A DNA stretch of 64,000 bases from Astrocystis sublimbata (GCA_022453515.1 JAJNNY010000098.1:24844-88843), one strand, 5' to 3'; counted from the stretch's first letter, positions 1-12,576 are shown. Notes: generated from the letters alone by a model not told the origin. Numbers and translations: made by a program.

Positions 1-358
1 GCTTGTGAGCACCCCTGTCGCCGCTAAAGGATGCGCTGGACAGGCCTGTAGCAGATCCCTGCAACTGCGGCGGGCGTGGTTGCTAGTGGATACCACCAAC
101 CTTATGTAGGTGTATTCCTACCCATGAACATGCGAAAGTCAATACAGCATAGAGGCAACATTGAGCTGAGCATTCCCATTCACGACCGCTCAAGAAACAT
201 TCCGCTGCATTGCTTCCAAACGCTCCAATTTGGCCATGAATAAAATCTAGCTGGAAATTACTCGCTCTCATGAGCAACCTCTTTTGCTTTAAACCCACAT
301 AACTCCCCAATGAATTGCATGAAGTAGCCCTGAACCTAGAGTCGTGTGCGTCACCAAG
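1..358. other. Upstream region of the YEN1-like gene
   Basis: No coding sequence could be supported here. This short stretch should contain the promoter and 5' leader of the resolvase gene that starts at 359. I see no clear TATA box, tRNA or repeat. Confidence 0.5.
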
Positions 359-3150
359 ATGGGCATCAAAGGGTGAGTGTGCAATGCTGCTACAACTAGA
401 TTTTCAGGTTACAGAAAATGCTGACATTGTGAATAGGATATACAAGGAGATTGGGCCTGGGAAGCGGATTTCCTTGACAAAACTCGCTGTTCAGAGGCTA
501 GAAGAATCAGGCCGACCTCTACGTATTGCCATAGACATCTCTATATGGCAGTTCCAGGTCCAGGCTGCCAGAGGTAAGATTACTTGACGCAAATATGCAG
601 CTGCCATATTAACAATTTACAGGCGGCTCCAATCCTGCCATCCGCACACTGTTCTACAGACTGCTTCGCCTTCTCAGCTTGGCCATCCAACCCATATTCG
701 TCTTTGATGGACCCAACAAGCCCGTCTTCAAGCGGAACAAGCGGTGTGGACGAGGAGATGGCGTGGCCACAGCCATGGCCAAGCGGCTGATCCGGCTGTT
801 TGGCTTCATAATTCATGATGCGCCTGGCGAGGCAGAAGCCGAATGCGCTCTACTGCAACAAAATGGCATCGTAGATGCCGTACTCAGCGAGGACGTCGAC
901 ACCATCATGTTTGGCTGCACCCGGACCCTAAGGAACTGGACGTCAGAGGGCACCAAGGGGAGCAAGACCCCCACCCACGTTTCCATGTACGACACCCAGG
1001 ACCTTGCCCAAGGCGCCTCAGGACTAGACCGTGAAGGCATGGTTCTTGTCGCCTTGGTCAGCGGTGGCGATTATCTTCCCGAGGGGATACCCGGCGCTGG
1101 CGTCAAATTAGCCTGCGAGGCAGCCAGAGCTGGCTTTGGCAAGTCACTTTGCCAGATCAAGCGGGCTAATGCATCCGAGTTAGCAAGTTGGAGAGAGTGG
1201 CTGACGTACGAGCTGCGGCACAATGAAAGCGGTTTCTTCAGAACTAGACACAAGGCTTTGAACATACCTGACGATTTTCCGAATATGGACATTCTGAGAT
1301 ATTACACCCATCCTGTGGTGTCGCCAGCAGCGACCATAGAGAGGTTGAGACAGCAAAGTTGGGATCGGCAGATTGATATCCAGGGTCTTCGCGAATTTGC
1401 ACAAGAAACATTCGATTGGAGCTATCGGATAGGTGCTATCAAGTTTATCAGGGTTCTAGCGCCGTGTCTCCTAGTACGAAAACTCATACAAGGCAAAGAG
1501 GACACCAACGCGGCCGAGAACGAAACTTCTATGCTCGTGAAATCCATCTCAAGCCGACGAGAACATTTCAGCACAGACGCCACACCAGAGTTACGTTTAT
1601 CATTCATACCGACAAATATCGTCGGCTATGATTTTCAAAACGAGCCTGATGAAGTTATCGACTTTAGTCGGGATGGTTTAGCCCTCAACAGCGACGATGA
1701 GATAGAAGAGCTCGCAGATGAAGTAGGAGAGGAGGGCACAACTGCAAAATCAGGACCAAAGAAACCCTTCAACCCCACAGAGGCAAATTTGGCGTGGATA
1801 CCCGAAGTCATAGCCAGGACAGGTATACCCTCGGTGGTGGAAGAGTGGGAGGAAGCGCAGCGTGCAAAGGCTGCAGCTCGTGCCAAGCCAAAGACCTCGA
1901 GACAAAAGGGCAAAGCTGGAGTAACGACTACCAGCTCTCTCGACAAATTCCTCAAAGTCACGAAAAATACAATGGCACCGGCGACCGCCCTTCAGAAATC
2001 GACATCCCCAGCATCAAGACTAGGTCTCGTACCTGATTCCCCTTCTTCCTCCTATACCAACCCTCCAATGTTCTCCTCCAGTCAACGACTCTCGCAGATA
2101 CCGCCATCCACGTCAAGATCTACTAGTAAGCTCCCCGCGACCAAGTCGTCATCCCGATCCAAACGGACCCATGCCCCCGGCGGGGCACCCAAGGTGGCGG
2201 ACGCCAGTACCAACCCCTGGACCATCGCCAGCTCACAAGGTAGTCCCAGCAGGGTTACCAAACATCAGACAATACGGCCACAATCACCTGCTAAGGCTTC
2301 CGAACCCATCCTCATATCATCTAGTCCGCCTGCGTCGCCTCTCGCGAGTCTTCGTCCCCCCGTAAGTCGTGCCCGAGATCGGGATAGGGAGAGTGAGGAG
2401 GACCATGATATATATCCTTTCGCACCACATCCGAGGAGCCGGAGGAAAAGGCCTTCGGTGTCATCCCCGAGACCTACAATAGACGAAGCAGGTAACTTGG
2501 GTCGTGGGATCGTGGGAGAGGAGAATCCCCTACCAGCTTCCATCGAAAGACCTCAGCGCAAACTAGCAAGGACAGAGTCCCTACCCGTAGACTCAAGTCC
2601 GCGTCGACCTACATCAACGAGACAGACAAGGGGCCTGGCTCGAGCACAGACAGTCGTGATCGAGACTCTACCACTTGACTCCGAAGACTCGGAGGACGAC
2701 GACGACTTCGATCTCCCGCCTCTAAGCAGTCTGATTAGCCGACTTCCCAAAGGCAAGAACACCACGGATCATCCTCCTTCCTTACCTCCGCTTAACTCTT
2801 CCCCATATTCCTCGTCCTTCTCCCAAGCCGGTATACTGAAGCCTGTCCCCAACCCCACATCTAAGCCCAGCGTAGATAGTAGCACACAAGAAGGCAAGAC
2901 ACAAACGACGCTGAAACAATCCCTCAGCGGCGGCAGCAGTGGCGGGGTAAAGATGACCAAACTCTACATGCCAAGAAAAAGCCTGCCTGGATTCTTCAAA
3001 GAAGTCGACGTTAGCGTCGACGAGGCCGATGCTCTGAAGGAGGAGTACGCGGCTGCTGCTACTTCTGGTGGGAGTAAAGGTAGTGGAAGACGAGTGGGCG
3101 TTTGGAGACGCAGCGATATCTCTTGTATTGATCTCACGGGAGAGGATTAG
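359..3150 (+). CDS. YEN1: XPG/RAD2-family Holliday junction resolvase (YEN1/GEN1-like)
   Basis: Exons 359-372, 437-573 and 623-3150 give 892 residues. The family is a structure-selective nuclease that resolves Holliday junctions and 5' flaps in the nucleus. The protein opens with the RAD2-family MGIKG N-terminus. The XPG-N part has Asp38 (IAIDISIW) and Asp79 (FDGP). The XPG-I part has DAPGEAEAE around 116-124 (Glu120, 122 and 124) and SEDVDT around 139-144, followed by a GGDY helix-hairpin motif near 196. All expected acidic metal-binding residues are present. The first exon is only 14 nt, so ab initio callers would probably start downstream; the MGIKG start is chosen because the nuclease core needs a free N-terminus. 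The long C-terminal half is low complexity and rich in Ser, Pro, Lys and Arg, with many SP/TP sites. This fits the cell-cycle phosphorylation known for Yen1, but that is inference. Fungal FEN1 and XPG are less likely because the order and spacing match GEN1. Confidence 0.9.
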
Positions 3151-4226
3151 GATGGTTCGGGAGAATGGATAGCAGACGTTGTATATTCGAATGAAATCCA
3201 AAAGGGTTAGAAAGGATTGATGCATAAGGAGGTACCTATTCGGTATTTGATGTTAAGGCGAGAAGCCTAATGATCAATGATTAAGCGTTGAATACATGCA
3301 TATATGTCAGCGTTCAACATAACCTAACCCCCTATACGTAGAAACGAGGCAATGCAAAACCAGTAGTCTCTCACAATGATGTCTGTGACATCGTCCAGCA
3401 TAGTGTATGTAGTGTGTTTGCATAATCAGCGCAATATTTCCGTGGCAGTCACTACGCGTCTTGCACGAGAGAGCTTTCTTAGTATCAAAATAACCACAAT
3501 TACTTGCCATCGGCTTACATCAATCATCATCATGGATCTTCCGCACGATCGACGAGTCTTATCTTGGGCATCTTTCTTCTTATTTAGTTTATAGTATCTG
3601 ACTAACTCCACAAATATACTACTGCCCTGAAACCAGACAGACAGAAGGAATTCCGATGAAGAAAGCAAAGAAGAGAGAAAAAAAAAGGGAAATGGGGTAT
3701 CGTATCCAACATCCGACAGAAAACTGACAAGACGACAAGTCGGAAAATCTTGGAAAGTAAAAAACAGAACAACAGGGAACAACAACAGAATCCCAACGAA
3801 ATCCGCAGGGGAAAGAGGGTAAAGTTTAAAAAAAAAATTCCGCCTCCAACCCATGCGTGGTCCGTTGCACCAACAGGTTTCCTTTTTCCATATATTAGGG
3901 GAGGTGGGAGGAGAGGCCTGGACACGAGGCAAAGGTCTGTTTACCTTCGCTATGTATATCTTCAACTTGAAGATCAGCACAACGCAGAATATAGGATGGT
4001 GATAGTCGCACAATGAAGTATGGCATACTATACCTACTCAGACACCCTCCCACGCGTGCGCCCCTCCCTATACACTTCCTCGTGGTCTCATCTCACATCG
4101 TCAGCAAGTATTCATGACTCATCATCTAATTACTTCTCTCAAGCTCCAAAGCACACCAAAGCGCATTATCTCTTCGCCTCCAATGGGTATCAACCACACC
4201 AAAGCACATCCCTTCATCCCATCGCA
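3151..4226. other. Convergent intergenic region between YEN1-like and BTB genes
   Basis: This is the 3'-3' gap between two convergent genes. It contains purine-rich A/G tracts around 3655-3840. A long minus-strand open frame here looks like an artefact of that composition. No RNA gene or repeat was recognised. Confidence 0.5.
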
Positions 4227-5966
4227 TTATCCCTCAGCTTCCCAGGGCAGATCTCTCCCCAGGACTTCAATACAAGTAAGATAGCTCGTCATGTTCGCAG
4301 GTGGTTCGTCCGGCCCCTGCCCATTGGCCGCGACCCGATCAAGCTCGAGCTCGAGCCCCGTGCCCATGAGTGGCCGGACGATCTCGCGCGCGGCGCTCTT
4401 CAGCTGATCGATCCGCTTCTCGAACCGCCTCAGATTATCTCGTGTATACAGTTCCGGCGAGAGCTTGAGGAAGCGCTTGCATTCGTCGTGGCACAGATAC
4501 GCTGACCCCGTCGCCGACCCGAGGGTGCGGTATGTGCGACCGACGGCCGCGAGCGTCGGGACTTCGGTCGTCGTGAGTGCCGTGTTGGCCGGCGCTAAGG
4601 GCGGGGGCCTGCCCCCGCCATCGCGGGAGAGGCGTTCCGAGGCGTGTTGACTCTGGCCGAAAGAGGAAGAGCGAGGGGCTGGCTGAGGAGGCGGTGCTGG
4701 CGGCGGACTCGTATGGTCCGCCAGCCATTGCCGGAACAGCGACACGGCAAGCCAGTCCAGGTATGACGTCTGCGGAGTCACACGCTCGCCGCGGGCATTT
4801 GTCAAATTGAGCCGGAACAAACGTCCCTCGATTCGACTGACGGTTTCTTCGAGCTCTTCCACCTTGTCCTCGATGATGTCGAGTACAATCCCAGGGAACG
4901 AACTTCGGATGCTGCGCTCCCCGTTCGGCCATTGCCCCACGACGTGAATCAAAGCCTCTTGGAAGATGACCTTGCTGCGGCTGAGGTACCCTAGCCGTAA
5001 GTAGCTGATGGGATATTTGGCAATCTGCTTCCAGAGCCGACCCTGGAACTGTAGGAGATGGTGGTCGACGCGCGGTCCCACGACGGCGAGGGCATCATAC
5101 TGGTCGGCCAGCGTGAGCAGCGACTTGCACTGTACATAAGCATCGATGATGCTAATGCCGTCGAGCATCGGCGGATAGTTGTAGAATATGCGAAACAGGT
5201 TGTCGTAGTCGCGCAGCAGGTCTTCGTCGGCCTGCGAGATCGGGGCCGCATGTTGTATCTCTGTCTTTGGGGAGGTGAGTGAGAGATTTGCGACAGATCG
5301 AAAAAAGGAATTAGTGGATTGTGTGCGTGCGTGATCCCGCTCTGCTTTGCTGCTCCGTAGTCCGTTCGAGTTGGGTGGTCCGCTCCCGCCGCCGAAAAGC
5401 GAGGTCGTGGTGGCGGCCGCTGAAGGATTTTGATTCGTGGGGTTGTTACCCGCGTTGGGTTCTTTCTGCACCAACATGGGTATGTCGTCTCTGTCCACGC
5501 CCGGATCCAGCTCATAGCGCCATCGTCTCCTGGGGGTGGGCGATGTCGCACCCTGCCTCGTGGTTACATCGCTTCCGCTGTTGCTGCCCGCATCCTCCCC
5601 TATCTTGGACAATTCCCTCGATGGCGGCTCTGGGAGCGGCGGTAGCACGACTGCTTTGGACCACTGCTGGCTGGTGCTCGCCTCGAAAAACCCAGAGCAT
5701 CTCGTCAGGGTATGCCGATGTAGCAAGTACCTATTCTCCCTCCCGCCAGCAGCTATTATGATCTCGACATCGCCGGAGTGACTGAAGACGGGGAACTCGT
5801 TCTGAGGGACGTAAGAAGTGGCGCCGCCGGCGTGGGAGCGATTATATCGCTTGCTGCGAGACGATACATGGGGGCGTGGAAATGTGCGAGCAGACCGGGA
5901 AGAGACGACGGAGGAGGGGCCACGGAGGGCGAGGGAGGAATGGTTGTACTCGGGTTGCGAGACCAT
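4227..5966 (-). CDS. BTB/POZ-domain protein
   Basis: Single exon, 579 residues from the ATG at 5966. The open frame extends upstream only through a GTG codon, so 5966 is the first ATG. A BTB/POZ-like segment begins near residue 65, with VEIII, a Leu-His-Arg-His strand and a CSGFFEAS helix start typical of fungal BTB proteins. A second conserved block (around 235-400) has a YVQCKSLLTLADQYD-like helix and reads like the back half of the BTB fold and its BACK-like extension. Between them is a long Ser/Pro/Gly-rich insertion. The C-terminal third has Pro-rich linkers and a final helical, Cys-containing segment. BTB proteins usually dimerise and act as adaptors, for example for CUL3 ligases; no partner can be named here. 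A 3'-end intron cannot be excluded, since the last 15 residues look unconserved. Confidence 0.8.
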   Translation of the reverse strand: MVSQPEYNHSSLALRGPSSVVSSRSARTFPRPHVSSRSKRYNRSHAGGATSYVPQNEFPVFSHSGDVEIIIAAGGRENRYLLHRHTLTRCSGFFEASTSQQWSKAVVLPPLPEPPSRELSKIGEDAGSNSGSDVTTRQGATSPTPRRRWRYELDPGVDRDDIPMLVQKEPNAGNNPTNQNPSAAATTTSLFGGGSGPPNSNGLRSSKAERDHARTQSTNSFFRSVANLSLTSPKTEIQHAAPISQADEDLLRDYDNLFRIFYNYPPMLDGISIIDAYVQCKSLLTLADQYDALAVVGPRVDHHLLQFQGRLWKQIAKYPISYLRLGYLSRSKVIFQEALIHVVGQWPNGERSIRSSFPGIVLDIIEDKVEELEETVSRIEGRLFRLNLTNARGERVTPQTSYLDWLAVSLFRQWLADHTSPPPAPPPQPAPRSSSFGQSQHASERLSRDGGGRPPPLAPANTALTTTEVPTLAAVGRTYRTLGSATGSAYLCHDECKRFLKLSPELYTRDNLRRFEKRIDQLKSAAREIVRPLMGTGLELELDRVAANGQGPDEPPANMTSYLTCIEVLGRDLPWEAEG

Positions 5967-8409
5967 GAATACGGATTGCGGAGGGTGTTGGCGGGGTGTG
6001 TTGAGATGAAGGTGTGGGAATGCGGGTGTGACTGAGATTGAGATTGAGACCGAGGGCGAGGCCGTCGTCGAATGGTGATGCACGGTACCGTAGTTAGCTC
6101 TCTGGCGGTCTGGGTCTGGGGCGCTGATTGACGAGTCGACGTCCGTTGTTCACCGTCCGCAGCTAGCCGTATGTGCACTATCGACGGCTAGAGACAACCA
6201 TGAAGGTACACCGTACACCGTACACGCGCGCACGAGCGAGACAGGGCGGTGGTTGTGGTGGTGTCAAGGCCGTCGCGCACACGACCAGCGTGAACCGGTA
6301 GATGGCGGTCCTCCTGCAACCTTCACCCCGGTCTGTGTTCCCGATCGCAGGCCGATGGTGAGCGAGCAATGAGCAGCGAGCAGCGCACCTGCAGTGAGTG
6401 ATGTGAGGGGCAGCTTTCTGTTTTGGTCGTGTTAGTTAGCGGATGGGATGTGGCTGATGTATGTACTGGGCCGAATGAGTATAAGCGACAATGGAGGATC
6501 TTCAGATATTTCCCGTCATCCCTACGCCAACTGCAACAGAGAGCTTTTGGCAAGTCAAGACTTAGTCAAGGTTGGCAGGCAGGTATAAGAGCATCTGCTA
6601 TATGGATATGTAAAAGCAGCAAATCCCATCTGCACATGCCGAGTACGAGGTAAATGGATGAGTGAGTGTGAGTGAGTGGACTTTGACTGCCTGCAAGCGG
6701 ACTAAACCCGGCAGAGACCAATCACCTGGCAACTGGGCAGGCTTTGCGGGCAGGCAGCTAGGAGACTCGCGAGGTACCTGCGTAGGACGGTAGGTGTAGC
6801 ATGTAGGCAGATGCTAGCGAACTGGATGTTTGGACTTGGCTCGCCTGCAAAGCGGGGGAGATAAACATGAAACAAGGTCTTACTGACAACTTCGAAACAG
6901 AGAAAAAGTTTTTACATACATATCTGGCAGAGAGAAGGGTGGAAGTTGTGTGCTGTGCTGAGTTGGAGGTTTCCCCAGCTCCGTCCTGCCTTTGTTCCTT
7001 CGGTATCTAGATAGCGGGGCGACAGCTCTGAGCTGAAGTCTCCAAGCGTCGTAGATTGAGGCGGTGCACTCTAACCGGGCAGGGTAGATCGCCACAATGC
7101 GTTGTCTGGGGAGCGACACCAAGTACACAAGTATCCCGGGAATGCTAACCAAGCAACCGGGGAGTCTTTACTCGGTGGGTGAGGGTCCGTACGTAGATGA
7201 GGTAGGTAACCAGTAATTGATAAGAATCAAGTCTCTCGGATCCTGAAGCCAGATCAAAATCAGACGAACAAAATCGAGTTCGGATAATATGCTATGACTA
7301 TGGCATGCGTGCAACGACGAGGAATTGACTGTGAAGGGTGTAAGTAAGTAACGAACTGGGTAGGTAGAAATTAGATCAGGTGAAGGAGCAATCAATCGAT
7401 AATAGTCACAACATAATGGCGTCGCATAAGACTACAGCGTCACGAGGAGCAACAATTGTGGCGGCTATATTCCATGCAAGACCCCAAACGTCAACAGAGA
7501 GACCATTCGCGTATACACCTAAATTACTACATATGTACGTGTAGAGCGCATCTTAATGCCATCGCCGCTGTGCGTGTTGGCGCGATCTGTGTTCGACAGG
7601 ATTGACGCGACCCAACCCGCTTTAAAGGATTGGATACTAACGACCTACGGATGTGTCCCGAGGTTAATCCAACGACTTATTGCTCCGTGCCCTTCTAGCA
7701 AGCAAAACGGACGAAAGAGAACTTCGAGGTGCACGATTGGCTCTGATGATTTCAATATCAGTCTTTTACATCCAGGGCATACTGATGTCTCTTATTACAG
7801 CCACTCAATGCCAATTATTCTGATTTCCGGTTTGGGGCCGCATTATCGCTCCATGAACCAAGACTTGATTCGCCCACCAGAACCATTGGATGGCATGTAA
7901 TGCTGGGTGCCCCCAGTGGGCCATGCCGTTAGGGGTCGTGGGAGTCAGGCATAACGGGACAGAGGACAGCCTATCGCGCTGGGCGGGGACCATGTGGATG
8001 GATTTCCAGTTGGCCACGCCGTGAAGCGCTGGCCCAATTGTGGCCCAACCAAGGGGCATTTCCAAAGCTTCTACGATATAAAAGGAACAATGCCTGCCCA
8101 ATCGACATTCGCTGCAAGTTCACCGCGTGCTCTACGACTTGGAAATGGTGCAAGTGATTAATGAAGATTCATTGTGTTTGGGTACAATCCCACTTATTGT
8201 ACAAGCTACCCACTACGGTAGTTCCGTTGATTGAACCCCCAGATTCCCAATCCGTTTTAATTGCGCCGACTCCCACTGGGATGAAAAATCACGTAAATCA
8301 CAGTTAACGAGAAAAAAGCATCAGGAACCAATTCGGCTCCCAAAGTGTGCCCCGGAGAAACGTTGCCAGTCCCACCAATCCACACTCAAGTCAACTTCGT
8401 ATTCCTCAT
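5967..8409. other. Long intergenic region upstream of the BTB gene
   Basis: About 2.4 kb with no gene I can support. It should hold the promoter and leader of the minus-strand BTB gene. A TATAAAA at 8077-8083 is followed only by a 29-codon open frame (8145-8234), which I do not call. An open frame at 7556-7900 has no recognisable domain and biased composition. Confidence 0.4.
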
Positions 8410-9348
8410 TTAGCTCATGTCCATGTCGAGTTGGGGTGACGACATGTCGACTGGTCGCGGAGATTCTGCTGCCGTCATCACCTGGAAGCCCTCGAAGACG
8501 GGGGGTGTCGATTTTAGGTTGGCGAATGTTTGTTCTATGCTCCTGCTGACAAGCTGGCCCTGGCGTAGGTCCTCGGCAAACAAGAAATAACCTTCGGAAG
8601 CCTCGACGAGATACGACTGAAGCCCCTTGCTCTCTAATTGGATTTGAGCGTTGGTGACGGGGAAATGGTTTTCAATGTAGCGAGCCCAACCACGAGCAGC
8701 AGCTTGTATATGCTCGTCTTCACTGATGCGCCTCCATCCGATGCCGAGATGAAGAGTGAAGTTGTCGATAATAGGTTGGCTGCTAACATCGGTAGACAGT
8801 CCGGGCGTAGACGCACTGGGGTTCACGTCGCGGACAGGGCTTCTTCGGCTTCCTTGATTTTCAGTGCCAGGTAGTGTCGCGGCATTCATGTCTAGTCGTT
8901 GTGACTTGCTGCTACGAAGAGAAGGCCGTGCTTGTTGGTTGATCGCACGTGCTTCCTCGTTTCTGCGCTGCTCTGCTGCGGAGGATTTCTCTTCCAGCCA
9001 TGTGCCAGACTGACTACCGGCATTTGCGACATATGAAGATGGGGACTTGATGAGGACCATGCCTTCGCCGTAAACCCACTCGTCTTCCGGCTCCTTGACA
9101 GGCTCAATGGTTTCGAGCTTGGCTTCCTCGACATCAAGGTTGACGCCAGCTTCGTCTCTGGAGCGTTTGCGGCCGGCCGTTGACGGCGCGGGAGAGGCGA
9201 ATTGGGAGAAACGTGATGAGGGCCCCATGGGCTGGACACGGCTAAATGAGGAGGACTGGTGTGGAAAGGAAGGCATGCCAAACGCGCCTTGGGGTGCACT
9301 TGGGGCCATGGTGAGGACGGGGGAAGATGTGCGTTGGAAGAAAGACAT
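8410..9348 (-). CDS. Conserved fungal hypothetical protein
   Basis: Single exon, 312 residues, from an ATG at 9348. The N-terminal third is low complexity (Ser, Pro, Phe, Gln) with a basic RKRSRDE patch near residue 60 that could be a nuclear localisation signal. A compact, acidic and aromatic block follows around residues 88-122 (DEWVYGEGMVLI, then GTWLEE). A folded-looking C-terminal part lies around 195-285 (LHLGIGWRRI, then an AARGWARYIENHFP helix and GYFLFAEDL). The layout of a disordered N-terminus, a WVYGEGMVL motif and a globular C-terminus looks like an unnamed family in filamentous fungi, which is recollection rather than a search result. I assign no function. Codon use and the intact frame support a real gene. 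Confidence 0.72.
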   Translation of the reverse strand: MSFFQRTSSPVLTMAPSAPQGAFGMPSFPHQSSSFSRVQPMGPSSRFSQFASPAPSTAGRKRSRDEAGVNLDVEEAKLETIEPVKEPEDEWVYGEGMVLIKSPSSYVANAGSQSGTWLEEKSSAAEQRRNEEARAINQQARPSLRSSKSQRLDMNAATLPGTENQGSRRSPVRDVNPSASTPGLSTDVSSQPIIDNFTLHLGIGWRRISEDEHIQAAARGWARYIENHFPVTNAQIQLESKGLQSYLVEASEGYFLFAEDLRQGQLVSRSIEQTFANLKSTPPVFEGFQVMTAAESPRPVDMSSPQLDMDMS

Positions 9349-11588
9349 AGTGGTCTGTTAGCGCTGGACTTCAGGTAAGAACTCAACAACTTTGCTTGCG
9401 GGATTGTGAGGGCTATGGCTACGTGGAAGGAAGGATGAGTATGCTGCGACGGACGAAGTCAACTATGCTGGCTGTCAACAATGGGTGCGTCCAACAGCTT
9501 GGTGTGGAGGAGCAGATAGGACTAATTGATCTGGGAAAAGTGAGCAGAGGACATTGGCAGTCTGCCTTGAACGATGACAGTCGATGGCAATGAAGGCTCA
9601 GTTACAGAGACCGAGTGGTAGGTGGAGGAAGGACGTCGAGGTGGACGTTGAAGGTGACGGGTATGCCCGTGTAAGTCAGGAATGGGTAGGGTTGGATGAG
9701 AAGGTAAGAGGGAGGTAGGCAGAGGGAAAGATGGGAAAGATGGGAGAGATGGAAGAATGGTGTGGGAGCAGGTGAATAATAAGACGAGGATGGGATGGGA
9801 TGGGAAAGGTACTGGGTGGACAGGTCTGGGCTTGATGTGGATGGGGGCTTGTTGGTGTGAGAAGTGGTGGTAGAATGCGCAGACAGGACAGGATGCAGAG
9901 AGGCGGAAGTCAAGCAGGCAAAGCAAGCAGCCGTGGGAGCTTTCGCATACACTGAGGACGCGCAGAGAAGAGACGACCAGGATCACCTGTATGTCATGGA
10001 AAGTACCAAGGCGGACGACCCCAGCCTCCATTCGGTGTGGTAATACTGGCAAGTACATATCCAGGTACTTACATCACGCCACACCAGCAGCAAGCCAAAC
10101 TCGCTCGCGAGGCACGGCATGACAGTGCAAGATACGTTGAAAAAGGGAAGAACGACCGAGCGCACACTGTACTTGACTCGCTTAGCACCCCGGTGTAAAT
10201 CTAGTAGACACGACGTTGCTCCAATCCATCTATTCCCCAAGCGGCCTAGTGTCTGGTCAAGCTGATTGAGTCTTAGACTTGCGCCAGCAGCCTACAGGAT
10301 ACCCAGGCGAGACTCAAGCATAGTAAGGACTAAGGAGACGAGAGCAGGTACCAATGTGTGTACCAACGGCTGACCAGCACATACTTGACATCAGGATGTG
10401 ATGGCGGTTCTATCAGCAGCCATAACTCCTCTTTTTGAAACACCAAAGAAAACGACGTTCTTTCATACATGTATGTTTAAGTCAAATCACCCGGTGTCTT
10501 GTCCAACAGGGCTAAATGCTCTTATATAGTCTGGTGGTAAGATGCCATGAGCTGGTTACAGACCAACCTCAGGACAATGGCAAATGGGACGAAAGTAGGG
10601 CAGCACTGCCGTGCAACTACCAAGCTTACTAACGATCGAGCAAATCAAGTCATGCGAAGCATACTGCAGAAAACGGGCTAGAAAGGCAATGGAACCATAA
10701 CCAACTCAAAGACACGATTGGCTCAAAGGCTGCAGTCTCTCCAAAGCCTTTCGTCAGAGGTTCAGTGCGCCCCAGCCCCCTCCCCCTTTGTCTTGGCATT
10801 TCTCGCGTGAAGAAGAACGAGGAGAAAAGATCCGCAGGTCTGTGATTGGCTATGACATCCGGACCGGAACAATCCGTACGGAAGATCATAGCTTGCTCTG
10901 GTAGGTCAGGTTTCTCCCCGGTCAGCCGGCTTCCGTCATCAACTAGGTCCAGTTGAGGAGCCGTTGCGATACCCTGACATCTGGCCTGGACCCGACTAGG
11001 AACTTAGACCCGAAATCGGATTCCCCGGAGCACGGGCCAGGTCTTGACAAAAGCCTACCGATCGATAAAGAGGGGGCTTGTCTTTAATGGAAACGGAGCA
11101 GGCGACGAATGAGACGGCTGGACAAACTTGCTTCGCCTGAAACGGATGACCAGAATCCTTTCAATGGCGTGGTTATTGTGGTATCAAGCGGTTCCGTCCA
11201 TGTCAGAGGCGTAGAAGCACTGCGGGAAAATAGCATATGTGCATTATATAGGATGGTAGGCTGGCTACCTGGCCTCAGTCAATCAGCAAAATCGAGTGTT
11301 GCCGAGATGCCTTCTCGTGTGATAAGCGTTTAACGACCAAAATTTGTTTATTGAAGTTTACACTGATAGCAACTGTAGTGACCCAGCTTACCTCGGTCCA
11401 AGACAACCTTCTACATGGCTAGTAGGAATACCAAATGGGTGCCCACCAACTATGTATTGTCTGTGTCTCCACCCTAAACGCTGTCACGATAATGCGGTTG
11501 AAACTTGTCGTCTTGAAGCCTTGCGTCTTCTGACCTTCTAGGTCCGAGGTCCTTGAGCTTAAGGTCATCAGCGGTTGTGCCTGAAAGA
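9349..11588. other. Intergenic region between two conserved hypothetical genes
   Basis: About 2.2 kb without a supportable gene. From 9600 to 9960 it is strongly purine-biased on the plus strand (GGGA and GGTG runs), producing long spurious minus-strand open frames. The rest is ordinary intergenic sequence. No tRNA or repeat family was recognised. Confidence 0.4.
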
Positions 11589-12576
11589 CTAACTCACAGT
11601 CCGAGATACGGATTGTCTCATTATCGGGGCCCGCGCTGGAGCCGTGTGGAAGCCGTTTAGTCGGCTCTGATGGCGCGCTTCGGGCAGGTTCATTGGCGTC
11701 TGTGGCTGCAACGAAGCTGGTATAGAGTCGTCATAGACCCTGACTCTGTGGTTATCGGTAGCCCTTTCGCCGGACCCAGTCGCAATTGTCGCTATAGTCG
11801 ACTGCGTCTCCGTTCTGGGCACCGATGGGCTTGGAGATGTGTTCCTTGAGAATCGCACGATGGAACCCACGAATCTCGCAGCGGAACTGAAAATACGTTG
11901 TCCCGTACCGGTGGCCTACAAGGTGGTTGAGCTACGTCAAGTCAGGTCACAGTTAACAGACTCACCGGAGTGCTTTGATCTGGAGTTGACCAGCCCGACC
12001 TTCCCATACGTGACACTTTGGTTGGGGTGGATGGCAACTCCCGACTGAGGCTCCCACGTTGTCCTTCCTGGCCAATACCGAAGCGTCCCTGTTCGAGTGC
12101 CATTGTCAGTATAGTGCAAGCTATCAGGTGTGGCATATACGCACCGACGGGAGGGACTGCATATCAGACACCGCACGTCTTTCCAATGAAAATGGCGGCG
12201 GGAGGGTGATGCGTCGACCGGTGTCCTCGGGCGACCTGAAGCCGCTGGAGATGTTCCGCCCTGCCTCTTTTGGCTGCATGGACCCCGTCGATTTGCTCGT
12301 CTTCAGTTGCCTGCTCGGAGGGGAGGAAAGCAACTTGATGTCTTCGGCCTGTGTTTCCGTTTTGGAGGGTTTGTGGGCAATGACAAGGCGTGTCTGCTCA
12401 AGTTCACCATGGTCTGACCCCTGGCTGTTCTTTGTTGGAGATGGTACTTTCGGCCGAAGGGGCAATGGCCCGAAAACATCTTCCTTGGCGAGGTAGTTTT
12501 TGAACCGACGGCGTCGCTCAAAGTCCTTGACCTCTGTTATAGTCAGGGAGATGGTGGTCGACGGTAATCGCAGCAT
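11589..12576 (-). CDS. Conserved fungal hypothetical protein, three exons
   Basis: Reconstructed as complement(11589-11915, 11966-12088, 12145-12576), 293 residues. All junctions are phase 0. Intron 1 (12089-12144) has donor GTGCGT, branch point CTGAC and acceptor CAG. Intron 2 (11916-11965) has donor GTGAGT and acceptor TAG. The start is the first ATG (MLRLPSTTIS). Features are a basic, Arg-rich N-terminal helix (EVKDFERRRRF, near 15-25), a long Ser/Pro/Lys-rich disordered middle, and a conserved-looking C-terminal motif (VRVYDDSIPASLQPQTP, near 240). This layout resembles small unnamed ascomycete proteins. The annotated stop overlaps a possible further donor (GTGAGT at 11592-11597), so a short extra 3' exon is possible. 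No function is assigned. Confidence 0.68.

Noticed and set aside
3426..4013. 195-codon minus-strand open frame
   Set aside because: It follows purine/pyrimidine-biased intergenic DNA, rich in Phe, Leu and Ser, with no domain.
7556..7900. 114-codon plus-strand open frame
   Set aside because: No domain, no splice signals, and no codon pattern like the real genes.
9522..10058. 178-codon minus-strand open frame
   Set aside because: Low-complexity His/Pro/Ser sequence from a purine-biased promoter region; no domain and no conserved motif.
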